Shown here one piece after another: positions 1-11,839 of a stretch of 64,000 nt of DNA. This DNA is from Sepioteuthis lessoniana (lineage: Eukaryota; Mollusca; Cephalopoda; Myopsida; Loliginidae): positions 100,393,601 through 100,457,600 of the forward strand of contig OY757917.1 in the NCBI GenBank assembly GCA_963585895.1, given 5' to 3'. The notes below the pieces were generated by a model. The model was not told the DNA's origin. It saw only the letters and a program-made list of their open reading frames with translations, and made no database searches. Within the stretch, counting starts at the first letter, position 1; each line of letters opens with the position of its first letter. Both the position numbers and the translations under genes were made by a program.

Positions 1-297
1 CAAGAGGTTTGGTGGGGACGAAATGCCTTTCAGAGAGGGCGAGAAACAGCCCCACGAGTCTAAACCATTCTGCGTGTAAAGAGGGGGAAAGTATTCACAC
101 CATCTTTTCTACCAAGCTCTATCGCTATGGTATCAAGTAATTATTAGTAGAAATTCTTTGGCAGACAAAGGAGCTAATCTCAAAAGTGAATTGAGAAAAG
201 TTGAATGCGTCCAGATATGCATTCGAAAAAATGTTTGATCCTTTTGATTTAAATAGTGTTTCCATCTGTATGTCAGGGTTACAAAACTCACCGTTGC
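1..297. other. no gene seen
   Basis: Ordinary mixed-composition sequence up to the start of the repeat C copy. ORFs here are short and have no recognisable motif. Confidence 0.5.
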
Positions 298-1083
298 CCA
301 GTCAGCTGGGGTTACAAAATACTCTGACTGCATCTCAGCAGAGAGGTAAGACCTCCACAACGAGTGTCCTGGAGATGGTACTAAACAATCTGATGGTGAG
401 GTTTCAGTAATGCTGGAGCTTTGGGGAATGCGGAGTACCCATTCATTGCCATCTCTCCTCGGTCCACTCTGGCCGGTGTGGTAGCACCTGATAGGGTCAT
501 ATCTATGGGTCAAATAGAACTGTTTGACATTTAAACTGTGTACATATACTAAACTGAAGCGTTTGAAATAGAACTGTTTGTTCATTTAACTGTGTAAACA
601 AATGATTGATGTTTAATGGAATTGTTTGTGATACATAATAATTGGAACCATCCAACTTTGTTGACATGCTAAACAGAATTGTTTGAAATTGAACAGTAGA
701 CATTTAAATTGTACTTATGCTAAATTGTTTGAAATAGAAATATCTTGATATTTAACTGTGTGTAAACAAAAAAAAAAACAACAAAAAAAAAAAACAAAAC
801 AAAAAAAAAAAGACAAAAAAAAACAAGACAAAAAAAAAACAGTATTTAAACTAATGACTATGTCAACAAAAAACTGTTCTTATGTTCAACTGAATTGTTT
901 GAAATTAAGTGAAATCATTTAACTGTATGTTCAAAAGAAAAAAATGAACTCAGACTTGTTTAAAAATGTTATATACAAAATGTGTTTAGAAATCATATAT
1001 TTAATATATGTATAAAAAAGGATTTGGCATTAAATAACCTACAAGGGTTGATGTGCCATAAAACCAAACCAAACCAAACCAAA
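298..1083 (+). repeat. Composite interspersed repeat C, long copy
   Basis: A G+C-balanced head (about 298-510) is followed by an AT-rich body of diverged sub-repeats built on 'gaactgtttgaaatag' and 'tttaactgtg'. It ends in a 3' tail at 1026-1083, 'ggcattaaataacc...gttgatgtgccat', followed by (AACC)n. The same head, body and tail order recurs in inverse or direct orientation at 21180-21765, 23440-23975, 43530-44312 and, without the tail, near 53, 54 and 57 kb. An A-rich run interrupted by C and G lies at 768-840. I do not recognise a named family. The shared tail with SINE A suggests mobilisation by the same LINE machinery (inference). Confidence 0.7.
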
Positions 1084-3246
1084 AACTCACAAGTTGTAAC
1101 GATTTGGTTTCATTTGCTTCAAAATTCAAGTTTGTGTTTTTACAAAACCTACTGGAAAATATATGATTAATTATCTGCCCTTTGTGGTAAAAGGGGCCAA
1201 TCAGCGAACTATCGTGGATTGGTGCCAATTTTTGATTTCTTTTGATTTACATCACTTATAATGCTAGCAGTAAGACCATCCTGACGTTAATTCAAATCAC
1301 CCCAGTTCCAACATAGACCTCAGCAGATAAGTCTGGTGGCAAAGCCATTGAGTTTGCAACCCACTCTTTGTATTTTTAAAGTATATGTTTGTGCAATTAT
1401 ATTGTTTGAGTTCTTCATCCGAATCGAAAGCCTATTTGTTAATGTGAGAAAATATATGAGGCCCAACGAAAAAGACCATAAACTCAGATAGACCTACAAT
1501 TTGCTTTGCATATACCTGTAGTTTCTCTTGCGAACCATGGTTTGAGAACTCCTGCTCCATGTGATGTATAATATATTATGATATTTTTTCAACTTCTCAC
1601 CTAGCTAAAATAGACATGAAATCATTTTATAGTTGGGAGTCACACACAAATTGAAATTCCAGCGTGCTCTATAGGAAGAACAATTAAATAATTAAAATTC
1701 AAAATGAATTATATTTATCATGTGAATAAACTAAGGTTTAACTAAAAACTGAAATGTAAAGGATGAAAAAAGAAATGTTAAAAATGAAAATAAATCGGTG
1801 AATATTGTCCTTGGTTGTATCAGGTAATGCTGATGATCATTTCGGGTTGATAATATCCAGATTTCATTTTGTTTATTAAAACCTAGCGCTAAATTAGCTG
1901 AAAATTGTGTGTGTGCATGGTTGTATATGTGTGTAACAATAATTTCCCAACCACAAGGTTAAAAAAGCATCTAGAATTGTTTAATCTAAACATAATCTCT
2001 TTCTTGTTAAGGAACTCAATTCATTGTGGTGTACTGATTATATAGATTGAACATTATACAGTGAAAATTTCACCCTCTTCCTAAAAAAAAATTGAAAAGA
2101 AAAGAAGAAAAAAAAAAGAAAAGAACAAAAAAGAAAAAAATCAATAATCAAAATACAGATTTTTCCCGTCTTGGTTGAACCGAGAACTCTTCAGCACTCT
2201 CTCTCTCTCTCTCTCTCTGAATCTATGTGTGTGCATGCGTATGTTTGTGTGTGTTATGCGAGTGTGAGTTCTTTGTGTAATTTAATTATTTCATTCTGGT
2301 TTGATGGAAAAAACAGAGAAGCAATTATTGGCAATGAGGCTGAATATCAAGTAAAAAGAAAAGTCAATTAAACTTATGTTAATTAGCGGATGTTTAATTC
2401 TATTGTTCAAATGAAATTAATGGTACTTTTACTTTTATCTCTTGAAACTAACAATAAAAAGAAAAAAAAAAGATTCGTGTGCTTTTATTGGCATATGTGA
2501 TTGTAATATCAACATGCTCATAAATATTTCAACTTTATATACATATATATGTGTGTATGTGTGTGTGCGTGCATGTGTGTGTGTGTGTTGCAAATATCAC
2601 CTGATGGTGGGAGAATGGGGGTCCAATTAGCCTTGATTCGGTTGCCTGGAGAGAGAATATGATATTGAAAGACCCCAAATTCCCAAGAATCTCAGAATCA
2701 TTACATCACTGACGATTCTCCTATGCGCATCAAAAAGATGTGTTTTGCGAAATACATACAAATTAAGTTTTTCTTTTTCTTTTTTATATACTTCCCATTA
2801 TCTGTGATAGAGACATCACAAGAGTAAATTTAGATTGAGACAGTGATTAAAGCCATTTTTAAAAATTATTTCTAAAAACACATCTAAAACTGAATGGTTA
2901 GCACAAGCTTTTAGAGTTACTGGCAATTTCACGCATATTTTTTAATCGATGTCTGAAGACAAAAATTCGCTAAACTGCTAAAAGTTTGTTCTAACCAACC
3001 AGTTTTGATTTTTTGAAAAAGGTTTATTAAAACTACGAGTTAGAATACGGACTTACTCAACCGCCAATATAGTTTTCTCATAAATAAAAACACCTCAACT
3101 AATTTTTCAAAAACTAAAAGTACATTTTCTTTTAAACTACAGGTGCCAGGATTTTATTATTTCTTGTAGAACTTTATACAACCAGAACAGATATTATTAG
3201 CTATCATTTATTGCCAAACTTTTCGGCATTGAAACTGTAATAACAC
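1084..3246. other. AT-rich intergenic or intronic sequence
   Basis: No coding signal. Contains an A-rich run (2085-2150), a (CT)n tract at 2198-2219 and a GT-rich tract at 2525-2590. Nothing else was recognised. Confidence 0.5.
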
Positions 3247-3842
3247 ATAAAATTGCAACACATCAAACCCAAACCATAATTGTATAAATTCATTTAAGTG
3301 TGTATTTATTCTTTGTCTGCTACATATTCATATGTTTGATTTGATTTCTTTGTTTAATGGCACATCAACCTTTATGTAAAAACAGCAGAGATACAATTAA
3401 ATCTCATTTAGTGCACATTCTATATGAGCAAATTGGACTGCATCATCAGCGAGTACTAAGCTATCTGACAAGTTGTCGTCCACGTTTTCTGTTGCCGGTC
3501 TCAACATCATAACAAAGAAAAAAGTGAGGGTAAGAGTTTCACAACTGTATCACACTCCGTTCAGAATAGCGAAAGTTTGTGATAGGTCGCGGCCATCAGG
3601 CTTGACAGAACCATCCTTCGTGGAGTTAGACCAGCACTGATTGAAACTTTTTGGGGCAGTCCATATTTTCCAGTATCCTCCTAATTTCGATCCTTCTCAC
3701 CGTGTCAAATACTTTAGTTAATTCGTAAAACGTAGCGAATAACACTGTTTCGTTCCTGGCATTTTTTTTAGCGCAGGACGAAGTCTATGTTAGCGGTTCC
3801 GCGTCCTGCTCAAAAGCCACATTGACTCTCATTAAGGTTTTC

Positions 3843-4166
3843 TCAGCTGCGGAAAGAACAGATCTTTTTAGCATAATCTTCCCAGAGACCAAAAGCAGGA
3901 TAATTCAGCGGTAGTTCCTCCCTTGTTTTATGAATAGTGATGGTAACTGAATCTCTGAAGTCTAGTAGAAGTTTACCCCTCTCCTGTCGGCAAAGAAGCT
4001 CACAGACTTTGCAATACAATACACAACTATCGTACTTCCATATTTCTGAGGAGATGTCATCGATGCCTGTACCTTTGTCTTTTTTCAGTTGCTCATAGAT
4101 CTTTCTGATTTCTGAGAAAGGGGCTGGTTTGTCTAGTTCTATTTTGACTGGTTTATGAGCTATCAA
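3843..4166 (-). pseudogene. LINE reverse transcriptase N-terminal (fingers) fragment
   Basis: This is the longest open stretch of the LINE, 107 codons. It starts with 'KIELDKPAPFSEIRK', passes through 'KKDKGTGIDDISSEIWKY' (the RT0/RT1 region before the palm) and reaches 'LLLDFRDSVTITIHKTREE'. This order is typical of non-LTR reverse transcriptases, where the next block would be the NYRGI motif. Here the corresponding 'LPLNYPAFGL' is degraded and followed by frameshifts. No catalytic aspartates are contained in this piece. It is a relic, not an independent gene; the methionine at the start is coincidental. Confidence 0.7.
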
Positions 4167-5226
4167 TTTGAGAGTGGTTTCCTTGACTGTATGAGCTGTG
4201 CTGAAAAGTGTTCTTGAGTGTTCGACTGAATCGCTAATTCAGTATAGAATCGGTGAGCAGCTCTGTTCCATTTGCATTGCAAAAAGAGCTCTAGATCTAG
4301 TATGTAAAGTCGTACACAGCTTTCAGGGTTTGGTATAAACTGTGGTAGTCGCCGAGATCAACACTGAGCTAGGTTCTGTCTACAAGATTTGTTCACCACT
4401 CATCTGCATGTTACGAAGCCTTCCTTGCAGTGAATGTCACGACAAATGAAAGAATTCCTTTTCAAGTTGACGGGATGGTTTTAGTAGATGTACTTGATGT
4501 GCAAATCTCTTTTTATTCAGTTGTTTCTGGTTCTTCAAATTGGTCTCATCAAACTATTCCCTGTTGAAATACTGGCAGAATGACCATCAGCTTGTGTAGA
4601 AGAAGCTATTGTACTGACAAGTGGGGATAGACTTTGTACAAATGTAGTCACCTTAGAGTATCATAACCTACGCCAACCGGAAAAGAGTGAGATGTAACAC
4701 AACAATGGAAACAAGACGTGTTTGAGAGAGAAAGGAAGATTTTGTTGTCATTCGGAATGTCGTTTGTTTGTTCCATTAGAGATATTTCACGTGCCTGTGT
4801 TGTAGTCACGTAGCTCGGCTTCTGATTGGTTGGAAAACATTTTTACGACCCTTGGTTTCCTTTCGCATTCGTCGGCTGAATTTCGGCCCGGTTTTGCAAT
4901 ATGAGCGGTGGCCGTCGAGGTCAACACTTCTATTTGACTTATTGAAAGGAATTCCGACAGTTTATAAAAGTAATAGGACAGTCGATTTGATGTGGTTCCG
5001 TAATACTTCTGGAGATTGGATATCTTGACATCAAGAGCCTTGAGAGTTGTCCTAGTGCAGTTTCAGAGTGTGAGATAGATTTTTCTTCTGGGAGCATCTC
5101 CTTTCTTCGGCTTTGCCTTGGATTGGAAGTTGAGTTTACAGCAGATATGACGACATACTGTGTAGTTTTCTGCACTGGAATCTCTCTAGTGTCGTATACG
5201 CCCAGCAGGTCTTTCTGTCACATATG

Positions 5227-5462
5227 ATTTTGATTTCTTTGTTTAATGGCATATCAAACTTCTTGGGTTATTCAATGCCAAAGCCACCCTTATAGAAGAA
5301 TAGTAGTGGTACTATTAAATCCATAGCTTGGAGGATAAGGGGGCTCATACCTTTCCCAAGGGTATTGGTCCGAAAGTGAACGTAATAGCGCGATTGGAGT
5401 TCGAATTTGCTCATTACGATTCCGCAGTCCATCGCTTTAAATATTACACCACAAGGATACCC
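5227..5462 (-). mobile_element. SINE A, near full length
   Basis: On the minus strand the element begins with a tRNA-like head ('ggtgtaatatttaaagcgat' and box-B-like 'gagttcgaatt'-type sequence, here 'ttcgaactcc'). The body contains 'cccttgggaaaggtatgagc' and the tail is 'ggcattgaataaccc...gatatgccattaaac'. It is nested inside the LINE. Confidence 0.7.
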
Positions 5463-5483
5463 ACTGCCACGACTGAATTGTTT

Positions 5484-5700
5484 ATTTTGGTTTCTTTGTT
5501 TAATGGCATATCAATCTTCATGGGTTATTTAATGCTAAATCTATCCTTGTAGAAGAATAGTAGTGGCACAATTTAACCTTTAACTGGGGCGGGGGATAAA
5601 GGGATTTATGTATTCTCTACGGCTATTAGAACAAAAGTGAAGGTGATAAAGTGACTGATGTTCGAATTCGTTTACTACGATGTTATCTGGTACGCCACTG
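5484..5700 (-). mobile_element. SINE A, second tandem copy
   Basis: Same orientation and organisation as the copy ending at 5462, with about 20 bp between the two. The tail stem-loop and the body with 'aatagtagtggcac' are readable; the head is more diverged. Both SINEs lie within the LINE endonuclease-to-linker interval. Confidence 0.6.
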
Positions 5701-5739
5701 GGATTTTACTGAACCTGATTGTAATCTATAAGTGTTTTG

Positions 5740-6290
5740 AGTGAGAGTGCATCCATGATATTCGGTGGTTATTTCTCTGTTGGAAGAAAGCATTCGGGAT
5801 GTTGAGCTCATGTTACCTAGATTATTCCTGAACTCGACCACTGTCTCCCAACGCTGTGACTCTCGAGCTGTTTTTTTCGCGCGTCTCGACTGACTCTGGC
5901 GTTAAACCCGCTAAGAATGATAACTGTTTCAGTAATAATCTTCAGGATTTTGCGGAGTTCAGAGTAGAACCTGCTTTTGTCCTCGGCATTCATCAGGAGA
6001 GTTGAGGCACAAACGCCGAAGAGAGTGACAGATTGGGCTTATCTGGAAATGGAAGGCGCATTGAGATGATTCGGTCAAAGTGGCCTGTTCTTAGGTTTTT
6101 GAATTTGGCGTTTCTCACCATGCATTCAACATCAAAAAGGCACTTGTCTTTTTCGGGCTTACTGGACCAGTACATCATGTGCAACTCTTTTTTCCGACTG
6201 TCTTTTTCCGGGATGCGTCTCTCGTTGTGTGCAGAGATGTCAACGCTTAGGACTGCCAGTTTGGATATAATCTGTGATTATTTACGTATG
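5740..6290 (-). pseudogene. LINE APE endonuclease domain remnant
   Basis: Frame-by-frame reading on the minus strand gives 'HMMYWSSKPEKDKCLFDVE', then 'LRTGHFDRIISMRLPFP'. After a frameshift it continues 'NAEDKSRFYSELRKILK' and 'ETVIILSGFNARVSRD'. The last segment corresponds to the conserved GDFNAR block of apurinic-like endonucleases, with Asp changed to Gly in this copy (GDF read as SGF). A short 'WMDAL-like' segment precedes the SINE insertion. At least three frame changes make it non-functional. Confidence 0.6.
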
Positions 6291-6569
6291 GATCAATATT
6301 TTTGCTTAGGATTTGAATATTTGTTCGTTCTGTTTATGATTAGGTTCTCGTCCTCAGTTTAGAATCAGGGTATAGTATATATACTCTAAATATAAAAAAG
6401 GGTCGTTCCCTTTTTGGTTGTGCCGAGAATTTTTCTGCAACCTCTTTATACACGTATGAATGCATTAAAAAGAATATGATTTTGAGGGTATAATGTATTT
6501 CTAAATTAAGACATATTCCTTTTCATAGACAAAAAAGAACCACATTTTATTTTATCGGGGGAAAATAAT

Positions 6570-6976
6570 ATAAAATTGCAACACATCGAACCCAAACCAT
6601 AATTGTATAAATTCATTTAAGTGTGTATTTATTCTTTGTCTGCTACATATTCATATGTTTGATTTGATTTCTTTGTTTAATGGCATATCAACCTTTATGT
6701 AAAAACAGCAGAGATACAATTAAATCTCATTTAGTGCACATTCTATATGAGCAAATTGGACTGCATCATCAGCGAGTACTAAGCTATCTGACAAGTTGTC
6801 GTCCACGTTTTCTGTTGCCGGTCTCAACATCATAACAAAGAAAAAAGTGTTTCACAACTGTATCACACTCCGTTCAGAATAGCGAAAGTTTGTGATAGGT
6901 CGCGGCCATCAGGCTTGACAGAACCATCCCTCGTGGAGTTAGACGAGCATTAAGTGAATCTTCTTGGGGCAGTCCA
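6570..6976 (-). mobile_element. Second copy of the LINE 3' end
   Basis: Nearly identical by eye to 3247-3663, with about a dozen differences and a 9-base indel. Both copies carry the same premature stop just after the RT motif 'ILNGV', and the same partial SINE A tail about 100 bp from the end. This piece is 5'-truncated where the match ends at 6976. Confidence 0.8.
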
Positions 6977-7394
6977 ATGAACGTTTTAATCATAGTATAA
7001 CTATTTTCTAAATGTTTAATTGTTTTCCATCTCTTTGTTGTCCTACTATCATTTATTCTGTGCGGGGAAAAACGAGGAAAGTTAAGGTGTATAGATTTAC
7101 ACGTGTATACTATAATGTAATTATTTTTTAAACGCCAATTTTTAATGATTTTTTTAGAAAATGAGCCATTGACGAGTTATTCATGCAGAAGTCTTTTGTT
7201 GCAAGCACTAATATGGTTTCAAGTAAAAAATGATAATATTAATAATTTGTAAATAATTAAAGCTTCAAGTGACTATATTTAATCCAAATAATTTGTACAG
7301 TTAAATTGTGTTAATTCTTCCTATCGAATACTAATATTTTATACATAATTAAGTAGTTTCAAGTAACAACTCCTATTTAACAATAACAATAATA
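6977..7394. other. AT-rich sequence, no gene seen
   Basis: No motif recognised. Confidence 0.4.
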
Positions 7395-7609
7395 ATAATG
7401 AATGCACTCAAAATAAACCGCAAAGGCTTGGTAAAGGGACTGGAAGACTTAGAAATCAGAAGACAATTGGAGACTATCCAAACTACTGCATTATTAGGAT
7501 CGGCCAGAATAATGAGAAGAGTTCTGGAGACTTGAGGAGACTTGCTGTCACTCAAATGCCAGTGAAAAAGCATCAGGTAACCCTAATGTAAAAAACCCTC
7601 AAGGAGTAA

Positions 7610-7640
<31 letters not shown>
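7395..7640 (+). mobile_element. LINE 3' tail fragment with (TAA)n end
   Basis: The plus-strand translation gives 'KGLVKGLEDLEIRRQLET' and 'TTALLGSARIMRRVLET', followed by a stop and a short UTR, then (ATA)n at 7611-7640. This is the extreme C-terminal region after the reverse transcriptase in a widespread non-LTR family. It has the same order as the next fragment. Confidence 0.6.
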
Positions 7641-7641
<1 letters not shown>

Positions 7642-7978
7642 GACCACAGAATAAAATTGAAAGAATGTGAAAAAAAGGATAAGTACCTCGACCTTGCTAG
7701 GTAACTGAAAAAACTGTGGAACATGCAGGTGACAATTATACCAATTGTAATTGGTGCGTTTGGAACAGTAACTAAGGGATTACTAAAGGGACTAGAGGAC
7801 TTGGAGGTAGGCGGACGAGTGGAGACCATCCAAACGACAGCATTGTTGAGAACTGCCAGAATACAAAGAAGAGTCCTGGAGACTTGAGGAGACTTGCTGT
7901 CACTCAGACTTCAGTGAAAAACCATCGGCTTTCCCTGATGTGAAAAGCTCTAATGAGTGAATAATAATAATAATAATG

Positions 7979-8016
<38 letters not shown>
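7641..8016 (+). mobile_element. LINE 3' tail fragment, second tandem copy
   Basis: Reading from 7643, 'DHRIKLKECEKKDKYLDLAR', 'LKKLWNMQVTIIPIVIGAFG' and 'GLEDLEVGGRVETIQTTALL' are followed by a stop and (ATA)n at 7962-8016. A single stop separates 'DLAR' from 'LKKLW'. Both copies end in the same trinucleotide tail, as expected for target-primed insertion. The clade is not assigned. Confidence 0.65.
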
Positions 8017-8017
<1 letters not shown>

Positions 8018-8071
8018 GTGATTTGTTTGCACATGTTCACGTGATTTTAACTATTCCTATCTAATACAAAT

Positions 8072-8301
8072 AGGAAGGAGTCCCAGTGGCACAGGGGCTA
8101 ACGTTCTGGACTGTAACATTTGTTGGAAGTGAGTTTGACCACTTTTGGACTAATGCCTTTGGGAAAGGTATGAATACCCTAATCTTCCCTGCTATAGATT
8201 AAATAGTGCCACTAAGTTCTTCTAAAAAGATGGCTTTGGTATTAAATAACCTATGAAGGTTGATATGTCATTAAGTGAAGAAATCAAATCAAACCCAATA
8301 C
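8072..8301 (+). mobile_element. SINE A, full length
   Basis: tRNA-like head ('gtggcacaggggctaacg'), body with 'cctttgggaaaggtatgaat', and a 3' tail stem-loop 'ggtattaaataacc...gttgatatgtcatt' followed by an A-rich (AAATC)-type end. Confidence 0.7.
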
Positions 8302-9039
8302 AAACCATTCACACACATAGTGATATGGTTGAAGCATTTCTATTTAATGCTTATCTCTTTCAAAAAGGTGTTTGACTTACACATGGGATCCTCACTGTAC
8401 TATGACTCTCAGTCTGAGTGAACCTGACAGTAATGACAATCGAGTGGTGACTGCATATTTCCTTATACCCCATAACATTAATATCACCACCAGATGCAGT
8501 TTAATGTCATTTTCAGGACATATAGTTTGTTTTTTTTTTGGTGGGGGTAGGTTCTAACAGTTGGCATAGTCTTGGCTCTACCTAGACGACTGTCTTTCAA
8601 GGGAAATTTACTCCTGTTTTGGCTTAATTTTAAAATCACCTCATTTGGTCTAAATTCCAAATACCAGGTTTTATATTACTGCAATGATAAGTGAAGAGTT
8701 TTAATATAAATTAAGGATTAAAAACAACAACCCCAAAATGAATATTTGACACCAAAAGTTAAATAAAACATTTGATATGAATTTATTACAAATATTGTGA
8801 ATGAAGCTCTGTTAATCATTATTGTTAATAATTTTGACTATTGTTATCCTTCATCTTCTTAATTCAAGTTGCTTTTGTATCTATATGTGTACTCTTCCTC
8901 CCTGTTTTGGGATGATGATCTGAATGAATTGCAATTAAAAAGCAACTAGAATTAAGAAGATTAAGGATAATACTAGTCAATATTATGAATGATAATGAAT
9001 CTATTCTTAATTCAAATGAATGTACAATTTACAGGTAGG
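8302..9039. other. No gene seen
   Basis: AT-rich sequence with a T/G-rich run at 8529-8550. No recognisable element. Confidence 0.4.
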
Positions 9040-9250
9040 AATTGAAGTTCTGATCAAGGAAAATGGAATGGATGAGAGCTGAGTTCAAATTCCATATGAC
9101 ACTTATTGCATTTCACTTTGAACTAATGACCTTGGGAAAGGTATGGGTCCCTCCCTTCTCCACCCCCACTTAGCCAAGGATAAATAGTAGGGCAGACTAG
9201 GCTTAACTGGATTTAGTATGATCTGGATGTGGGTGTTTTGGCATCAACCC
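9040..9250 (+). mobile_element. SINE B, diverged copy
   Basis: Box-B-like 'gagttcaaattcc' is followed by 'ttgcatttcac', 'accttgggaaaggtatgggt' and 'taaatagtagggcagactag'. This is the same order as in the well-preserved SINE B copies at 30394 and 41245. Confidence 0.55.
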
Positions 9251-9312
9251 ACTTGGCAATGAAGATTATGCTATCAAATGAATTCTTTATTTGCAAATCT
9301 ATCTGTAGGGAC

Positions 9313-9317
<5 letters not shown>

Positions 9318-9378
<61 letters not shown>
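9318..9378. repeat. (AT)n microsatellite
   Basis: About 30 uninterrupted AT dinucleotides. Confidence 0.95.
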
Positions 9379-9382
<4 letters not shown>

Positions 9383-9917
9383 TTACACTCAAGCATAATG
9401 CTACCCCTAATTTTGTCCCTACTTTTTTAAATTAAATCTTTTGCTATATTCAAACTTTCAAATTAATATTCTAATTGATAAAGTTTGTTTTTTTAAACAA
9501 AGAAATGAAGTGTAATGTATTTTGTGTGATATTTTAAAAAATACAATAAGTAATATTTTTACTTATTTGCTTTATATTAAAAAAATAGGATGTATTTAAA
9601 ATTAACTGACTATTTTAGCAATATGTGTTTGTCTTTTCAATATCCTTGATAGCTTCTCAAGAAGATTTTACAAGATTACCAAAAATGTCTTTTCTTTTCA
9701 TTTAACAGTTTTATTCTATTAATTTTTTTTTTCAATTTAGCATTTAGGACCACAAAACATGACTAAATACATGGTTTGTTGTGCTGATCACAATAAAATT
9801 TTATTCTTCTTGTCTAATATTCTTGTTTTTAACTCTAAAAATCAAGCAATTAAAATCAAATTACTCATGACAAGTACAATGTAATTATTAATAATATGCA
9901 CATAAAGAAGTAGAAAC

Positions 9918-9960
<43 letters not shown>

Positions 9961-11095
9961 CTTAGTCAAACAAAATAAGTTTTGTGTTAGTTGAGAGTAT
10001 GGAAAATAATTTATTTGGCAAGAAAATTATAAGATTTATCTTTAATTCATACATACCCTTGAAAAAGTAAAAAAAAAAAAATGTAAAGCAAAAACTAAGC
10101 CTGAGTGAATAAGAGTATTTTAAAAGCAAAACAGAAAAAGAAAATAAGACAAAATAAAGAAACACTGACACATGTTAAAATATAAACTGATGAAAAAAAT
10201 CTTTGGGAAAACAAGAGAAGTTAAAAATGCCCTTTATTTTATTTTTAAAAGAAAACATACTTGAATTTTGTTGTCTTTAAAACCATGCAAAGATTACACT
10301 TCCTTTTTTTTTAAATAAATAATTTCATTGGTTCAGTATGATATGAATAATAAAGAATGAATTTTCATTTCAAATTGAATATTAACTGAGGTATGTCAAA
10401 ATTTCTCCAATTCAGAAAAACTTCAAGTTTTACTCTAACCAATATTTATTTAGCAAGCTATATAAATGTTTTACTGAATCCATTTTATATGGCCTTTATA
10501 TTTTGGTGCTTTTTGAATTCCCGTTTGAAAACAAAAAATAAAAGAACTATAATTTTAAATTGTTAACAATCAGCATTTCAGTATCATTATTTACCAGAAA
10601 ACTTAAGCTAATTCTTTTTATACAGTAGTCTTGGGAAAGAGATAAATTCACAAATGGTAAATCTCTATTAGATCATTTGGCTGTTTATAAAGGATAGCCA
10701 AACAAACCTTTACTTGTCCTTAATAGAGAAGAGAGTCAAAATACAATTGCTCAATTTACATGATAATAAATTAAGTTTTTTTTAGTTGTAATGATTTTTT
10801 ATTATTGGTTACAAGTTCCACCAAAGTTGCTATGCATACTTATTAGATCCAGAAGGAGATTTTAACATAAAAAAATTGATTTTTCATGGGGAAAGCAAAG
10901 TTCTTATCTAAAGGGAAGTTCTAATAATAAACAGCAATAATCAAGAACCTATACTGCTGCAAAATGTAATTGATAGTATATAATTTAAACCTCTAAAGTG
11001 CGAAAGAAAAAAAATTAACAAATAATTCTATCAAAAAATTATTCCTGTTAATTAAATATTGCTAATTAGTTTCATACATACTTCTTCAAGGTGGA
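9379..11095. other. Long AT-rich stretch
   Basis: Very A+T-rich, with an (AT)n tract at 9919-9959. No ORF with a recognisable motif and no repeat family identified. Confidence 0.5.
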
Positions 11096-11290
11096 AATAT
11101 AAAATATTGCTTAGGACTAACCATCTGGAAATGTAAAATAATTACATAGCATTATTGCTTAGTAAGGACGAAAAATATGGAAATGTAAAATAATTATATA
11201 GCATTATTGCTTAGTAAGGACGAAAAATATGGAAATGTAAAATAATTATATATTATCATTGCTTAGTTAGGCTTAAGAATCTGGAAAAAA
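11096..11290. repeat. 52-bp tandem repeat, about 3.5 units
   Basis: Units start with 'ggaaatgtaaaataattaca' and contain 'gcattattgcttagtaagga'. The two central units are nearly identical and the outer ones more diverged. Confidence 0.85.
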
Positions 11291-11629
11291 ATTTAAGTTG
11301 ATAAATCACATTAGTGTCACTCACTTAAATGAAAAGTATTTCTCTCCAAAATTTTTTACATAATAATAATTTTGTTTTCATAAGGTAATATGAATACATA
11401 ATCTCTTTTCTGTTATGTTCACTTATCTTTTATAAAAGGGGGTTTAAAAGAAGAAACTTGAGGGCTGCAGATATCATTGGCCAGTGATGGAACCATTTTG
11501 GTAAGAGAACTTTTTCTAAAAGTTGGGCATTTATTTAGTTTTTAATTAATTTTTCTATCTTATTTTTTTATCTACTTTGGACTTTGAAACTGATGCATAT
11601 ACTTGTAGCCATTTACTGCCACATGCTCA

Positions 11630-11780
11630 TTAATTGGGAAAATTATAAATCCAACTACTTTTCCTTCCAGCTCAGGGCAAATAGTAGAGCCAACTGGGCT
11701 CTTTAAGTTTGGTATCGTAACTAGTCTAAGAGAAAGAAATCTTTTGATTCAAACCAGTTGTATTCAGCTTAAAAATTAAT
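11630..11780 (+). mobile_element. SINE B 3' fragment
   Basis: Contains 'gcaaatagtagagccaactg', 'gtaactagtctaagagaaag' and the terminal region seen in intact SINE B copies. The head is missing. Confidence 0.5.
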
Positions 11781-11839
11781 CTTGTTTTGCATTCTGTTCA
11801 TGATGGGTGGGTTGGGTATATATATGTATTGTAGTTTAT

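Larger units (their letters stand above)
3247..6300 (-). mobile_element. Decayed non-LTR retrotransposon (LINE), endonuclease plus reverse transcriptase
   Basis: Translating the minus strand through many stops and frameshifts gives a colinear LINE. From about 6290 to 5740 there is an APE-type endonuclease, with 'FDRIISMRLPFP' and then 'IILSGFNARVSRD' in place of the usual GDFNARVGRD. From about 5200 to 4500 there is a basic linker ('KLNFQSKAKPKKGD'). From about 4420 to 3480 there is the reverse transcriptase, with 'DLGDYHSLYQTLKAVY', 'QLKKDKGTGIDDISSEIWKY', 'LLLDFRDSVTITIHK' and 'ILNGV'. Two SINE A copies (5227-5462 and 5484-5700) interrupt the region between endonuclease and linker. The 3' end carries a partial SINE A tail near 3340-3380. 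The element is dead. Its clade is uncertain; the domain order fits APE-type LINEs. Confidence 0.7.
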
